A stretch of 5,706 nt of DNA from Magnetococcales bacterium (GTDB taxonomy: Bacteria; Pseudomonadota; Magnetococcia; Magnetococcales; Magnetaquicoccaceae): the NCBI GenBank assembly GCA_015229095.1, contig JADGCE010000154.1, positions 1 to 5,706 on the forward strand, in the 5' to 3' direction. The position numbers and the translations under genes are program-made. Position 1 is the stretch's first letter, and each line of letters starts with the position of its first letter. Shown here one piece after another: positions 5,589 to 5,706 of this stretch. Under the pieces are notes generated by a model. That model saw nothing but the letters and a program-made list of their open reading frames with translations, was not told where the DNA came from and did not search any database.

Positions 5589-5706
5589 TCAACTGCGACC
5601 CACTCCTACGTAGCGGAAGCCAAGCTGGCGCATGTTCTCCGGGACGTAGACATTGCGCAAATCACAAAAAACATAGGTGCCATCCGGGCGCGGTCGCATG
5701 CCCGCC
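5589..5706 (-). CDS. UDP-glucose/GDP-mannose 6-dehydrogenase family, C-terminal end (partial)
   Basis: Only the last 38 codons are in the window; the gene continues past the right edge. The translated end reads TYVFCDLRNVYVPENM followed by RQLGFRYVGVGRS and TGA. This matches the conserved C-terminus of UDP-glucose dehydrogenases, where a D/G-R-N-x-Y-x-P-x-x-M-R-x-x-G-F-x-Y-x-x-(I/V)-G-R pattern closes the UDP-binding domain. Full-length members oxidise UDP-glucose twice to UDP-glucuronate with NAD+. Placement directly upstream of a phosphohexomutase fits UDP-glucuronate synthesis (ugd/tuaD type). A GDP-mannose or UDP-N-acetyl-hexosamine dehydrogenase of the same superfamily cannot be excluded from this fragment, so no symbol is given. 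It is probably the upstream member of the - strand operon. Confidence 0.8.
   Translation of the reverse strand, partial: AGMRPRPDGTYVFCDLRNVYVPENMRQLGFRYVGVGRS

Noticed and set aside
1..5706. Search for tRNA or rRNA genes, CRISPR repeats, insertion sequences or attachment sites
   Set aside because: No cloverleaf-like gene, regularly spaced repeats, transposase motifs or flanking direct repeats were seen by eye. Nearly the whole window is accounted for by the six protein genes.

Overview
The window is GC-rich bacterial chromosomal DNA with tightly packed genes. A signal peptide on two products, an AlgC-type phosphohexomutase and a PpiA-type cyclophilin point to a Gram-negative, proteobacterium-like host. 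A class 1B (Gram-positive/deltaproteobacterial style) dihydroorotate dehydrogenase is unusual for a mainstream gamma- or alphaproteobacterium, so a deeper-branching lineage is possible. The sequence alone does not name the organism.

Layout: one gene on the + strand fills the left end (1-1068) and encodes an exported coiled-coil protein with two Sel1 repeats. After a 95-base convergent gap rich in GC hairpins, everything to the right lies on the - strand and looks like one operon, transcribed right to left. It runs from the C-terminal end of a UDP-glucose 6-dehydrogenase (cut by the window edge), to an AlgC-like phosphomannomutase/phosphoglucomutase, a class 1B PyrD, a PpiA-like cyclophilin, and finally a 443-residue protein joining a degenerate class III nucleotide-cyclase domain to three cold-shock-type domains. 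Gaps are about 42, 10 and 72 bases, and the last two genes overlap by ATGA.

The first three operon genes fit a shared role in supplying UDP-sugars: PyrD makes pyrimidine (hence UTP), the phosphohexomutase makes hexose-1-phosphate, and the dehydrogenase makes UDP-glucuronate for surface polysaccharide. The last two are a folding catalyst and a probable RNA-binding/nucleotide-sensing protein, translationally coupled to each other.

The most notable item is the cyclase-like/cold-shock fusion. It keeps the GDG aspartate of the cyclase fold but has lost the first metal aspartate and the transition-state Asn/Arg pair. Its first and third cold-shock domains keep recognisable RNP1/RNP2 motifs, while the middle one is eroded. 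The second notable item is the cyclophilin gene, which has a signal-peptide start (GTG) and an internal ATG behind a perfect AGGAGG, exactly where a cytosolic cyclophilin would begin; this suggests periplasmic and cytosolic forms from one gene.
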